This document shows positions 5,700 through 5,927 of a stretch of 5,927 nucleotides of DNA, piece by piece (position 1 is the stretch's first letter; every line of letters starts with the position of its first letter). The DNA is from Phycisphaeraceae bacterium. GTDB taxonomy: Bacteria; Planctomycetota; Phycisphaerae; Phycisphaerales; Zrk34. Under the pieces are notes generated by a model. It did not search any database, was not told the origin of the DNA, and worked only from the letters and a program-made list of their open reading frames with translations. The DNA lies in contig JANQJT010000243.1 in assembly GCA_028281485.1 (NCBI GenBank), forward strand, positions 1-5,927. Direction: 5' to 3'. The position numbers were made by a program, and so were the translations under genes.

Positions 5700-5927
5700 T
5701 CACAGCAGCACCTGGATCAGCAGCATCAGGCAGAAGCCGATCACAAACGCCCACGCGATGCGCCCCGGCTTCTCGGTCTCCAGCGCCTCGGGGATCAGCT
5801 CCACGATCACCAGGAAGATCATCGCGCCCGCCGCGAACCCGAGCAGCCCCGGCATGAGCGGCTCGAAGAACCACGCCAACAACACCGCGGGGATCGCCGC
5901 GATCGGGTGCGGCACCGACGTCAGCAC
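5700..5927 (-). CDS. ZIP-family divalent metal transporter (C-terminal part)
   Basis: The last 75 residues of a ZIP (ZupT/GufA-like) transporter; the frame runs off the right edge, so the GTG at 5927 is simply the first complete codon and not a start. ZIP proteins carry zinc and related divalent ions across the inner membrane into the cytoplasm. Three hydrophobic stretches are visible, at about 8-21, 27-47 and 57-75. The middle one, GFAAGAMIFLVIVELIPEA (residues 30-48), is the family's late transmembrane helix with Glu43 in the conserved ELIPEA motif, preceded by FEPLMPG, which matches the usual EP-containing loop. The central metal-binding helices are outside the window. The stop is 21 bases before the zinc-ribbon start, suggesting one operon. 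The exact metal cannot be told from this fragment. Confidence 0.86.
   Translation of the reverse strand: MLTSVPHPIAAIPAVLLAWFFEPLMPGLLGFAAGAMIFLVIVELIPEALETEKPGRIAWAFVIGFCLMLLIQVLL

Noticed and set aside
1..5927. Search for RNA genes, CRISPR arrays, insertion sequences and attachment sites
   Set aside because: None seen by eye. Genes are closely packed with uniform composition, and no long repeats or transposase-like proteins are present.

Overview
The window is GC-rich, densely coding bacterial DNA. It carries no RNA gene, mobile element or CRISPR array that I can see. I suspect a planctomycete, perhaps of the Phycisphaerae. The reasons are the composition, a short zinc-ribbon protein with a C-terminal membrane anchor (very common in that phylum), and a glycosyltransferase/GH130 gene pair in an otherwise housekeeping setting. 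This placement is an inference and is not proven by any marker in the window.

Layout, left to right. Bases 1-470 (+) are the 3' end of a class IV PLP aminotransferase (IlvE-like), whose start lies off the left edge. Bases 471-619 are an AT-richer intergenic region with a plausible sigma70-type promoter, three direct copies of TATTGAT and an interrupted palindrome. Bases 620-2998 (+) encode a 792-residue protein: a GT4 glycosyltransferase fused to an all-helical C-terminal domain and an acidic tail. After a 99-base gap comes a 492-residue GH130-family protein (3098-4576, GTG start) with an N-terminal extension and a helical insertion inside the propeller. Bases 4647-5285 (+) encode a 212-residue protein of unknown function with an N-terminal membrane anchor. 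On the opposite strand, 5277-5678 encodes the zinc-ribbon/TM protein and 5700-5927 encodes the C-terminal end of a ZIP-family metal transporter that runs off the right edge.

How they may work together. The GT4 fusion and the GH130 protein lack export signals, so both should be cytoplasmic. One would build, and the other phosphorolyse or remodel, a probably mannose-containing glycoside. This pair is the most interesting part of the window, because both proteins carry unassigned domains and altered family motifs. The anchored 212-residue protein may be co-transcribed with them. The ZIP transporter and zinc-ribbon protein form a separate minus-strand unit that converges on the first one, with the two terminal coding regions overlapping by 9 bases.
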